Assembly: GCA_024693365.1 (NCBI GenBank)
Contig: JAILLF010000016.1
Coordinates: 42,384 to 106,383 of the forward strand
DNA from: Acetatifactor sp.
GTDB lineage: Bacteria > Bacillota > Clostridia > Lachnospirales > Lachnospiraceae
Direction: 5' to 3'
DNA length: 64,000 bases
This document shows positions 63,117 to 64,000 of this stretch, one piece after another. Position 1 is the first letter of the stretch; the number at the start of each line of letters is the position of its first letter. The notes under the pieces are model-generated. The model worked only from the letters and a program-made list of their open reading frames with translations. It searched no databases and was not told the DNA's origin. The position numbers and the translations under genes were made by a program.

Positions 63117-64000
63117 ATGGCAGTAATTGATTTAACCAAGTATGGCATTACCGGAAGTACGGAGATTGTTTACAATCCTTCCTACGAGACTCTCTTTGAT
63201 GAGGAGATGAAGCCTGAGCTTACCGGCTACGACAAGGGACAGCTTACCGAGCTGGGAACCGTAAACGTTATGACCGGCGTTTACACCGGACGTTCCCCTA
63301 AGGATAAGTACATCGTTATGGATGAGAACTCCAAGAACACCGTATGGTGGACCACCGACGAGTACAAGAATGATAACCATGCAATGTCTGAGGAGACTTG
63401 GGCAGTCGTTAAGGACATCGCTAAGAAGGCACTTTCCAATAAGAGACTTTTCGTTGTAGACGCATTCTGCGGCGCTAACAAGGATACCCGCATGGCTGTT
63501 CGTTTCATCATGGAGGTAGCTTGGCAGGCACACTTCGTAAGAAATATGTTCATCCAGCCTACCGCTGAGGAAGAAGCAAACTTCACCCCTGATTTTGTTG
63601 TATATACCGCATCCAAGGCAAAGGTTGAGAACTACAAGGAGCTTGGCCTCAATTCCGAGACCTGCGTAGCCTTCAACATCACCTCCAGAGAGCAGGTAAT
63701 CCTGAACACCTGGTATGGCGGCGAGATGAAGAAGGGTATGTTCTCCATGATGAACTACTATCTGCCTCTGAAGGGCATTGCTTCCATGCACTGCTCCGCA
63801 AATACCGACATGAAGGGTGAGAACACCGCAATCTTCTTTGGTCTGTCCGGAACCGGCAAGACCACCCTTTCCACCGATCCCAAGAGACTGCTCATCGGTG
63901 ATGACGAGCACGGCTGGGACGACAACGGCGTGTTCAACTTCGAGGGCGGCTGCTACGCTAAGGTTATTGGCCTTGATAAGGAGTCTGAGCCTGACATCTA
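63117..64000 (+). CDS. pckA: Phosphoenolpyruvate carboxykinase (ATP), partial
   Basis: The first 294 codons of an ATP-dependent PEP carboxykinase; the gene continues past the window. [40 protein letters not shown] and the P-loop [15 protein letters not shown] (about 242-256) are diagnostic, followed by [21 protein letters not shown]. In fibre-fermenting anaerobes the enzyme often runs toward oxaloacetate, fixing carbon dioxide and making ATP. AAAAGGAG precedes the ATG at 63117. Codon use is strongly biased, as in highly expressed genes. Confidence 0.96.
   Translation, partial: MAVIDLTKYGITGSTEIVYNPSYETLFDEEMKPELTGYDKGQLTELGTVNVMTGVYTGRSPKDKYIVMDENSKNTVWWTTDEYKNDNHAMSEETWAVVKDIAKKALSNKRLFVVDAFCGANKDTRMAVRFIMEVAWQAHFVRNMFIQPTAEEEANFTPDFVVYTASKAKVENYKELGLNSETCVAFNITSREQVILNTWYGGEMKKGMFSMMNYYLPLKGIASMHCSANTDMKGENTAIFFGLSGTGKTTLSTDPKRLLIGDDEHGWDDNGVFNFEGGCYAKVIGLDKESEPDI

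Noticed and set aside
63132..63911. 259-codon minus-strand frame opposite pckA
   Set aside because: It is antisense to the recognisable P-loop enzyme pckA and arises from the same strong codon bias.

Overview
The window looks like chromosome of an anaerobic, low-to-medium GC Firmicute of the Lachnospiraceae type. Signs of this are a Gram-positive PolC replicase, an oxygen-defence set built on rubrerythrin and superoxide reductase, a GH10 xylanase lipoprotein, NADP-type glutamate dehydrogenase, ATP-type PEP carboxykinase, a BY-kinase (CpsB/C/D) locus, and consensus sigma-A promoters with strong AGGAGG ribosome sites. One tRNA (Arg, CCG) and no rRNA are present.

Bases 1 to about 13,400 are an AT-rich accessory region. 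A consensus promoter (1405-1434), a GEMM/cyclic-di-GMP-I-type riboswitch (1462-1530) and an intrinsic terminator (1541-1582) precede a co-directional series. It encodes a small helical protein, a TerB-like protein, a glycine-zipper membrane protein, a small HTH protein, a 1278-aa wall-spanning surface protein, a 763-aa lipoprotein whose C-terminus resembles an HNH/WHH polymorphic-toxin nuclease, and a small last gene that could be its immunity partner. This riboswitch-headed locus is the best candidate for an undescribed system. A complete ISLre2-family insertion sequence with a 9-bp target duplication (11492-13171) follows, then a HigBA-like module whose toxin has been shrunk by an internal deletion.

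From about 13.8 kb the sequence has core-like composition. It holds a mutarotase homologue, an orphan antitoxin-like XRE protein, a ferredoxin-domain aldo/keto reductase, a SRAP (YedK) protein, a secreted-type nuclease, the xylanase and a GAF-GGDEF diguanylate cyclase. An apparent eight-gene run (21345-29358) contains a second notable assembly: zinc-ribbon pseudokinase-like protein, VWA protein, divergent adenylosuccinate-synthetase-like enzyme and membrane protein, followed by an SDR epimerase, a TPR-DUF4037-DUF4125 protein and small membrane proteins. Next come reverse rubrerythrin, a frameshifted serine hydrolase, and superoxide reductase, rubrerythrin and flavin reductase-rubredoxin.

The right half is mostly housekeeping: ispG-polC, an OFA-family transporter, aroE-aroK-aroQ, efp, tRNA-Arg, an SH3 protein, gdhA, an ADP-ribosylglycohydrolase, thrH, rnhA-rluF-ligA, metA, a CpsB-CpsC-CpsD-sortase B locus, thrC, a 266-nt imperfect palindrome, deoC, an aminopeptidase P and the 5' part of pckA, which runs off the end. 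ThrH, ThrC and MetA all act around homoserine. Operons are tight, and convergent genes are separated by bidirectional hairpins. Genes after about 13.8 kb strongly prefer C-ending codons before GTN codons; genes of the left island do not, which marks the island as foreign or recently acquired.
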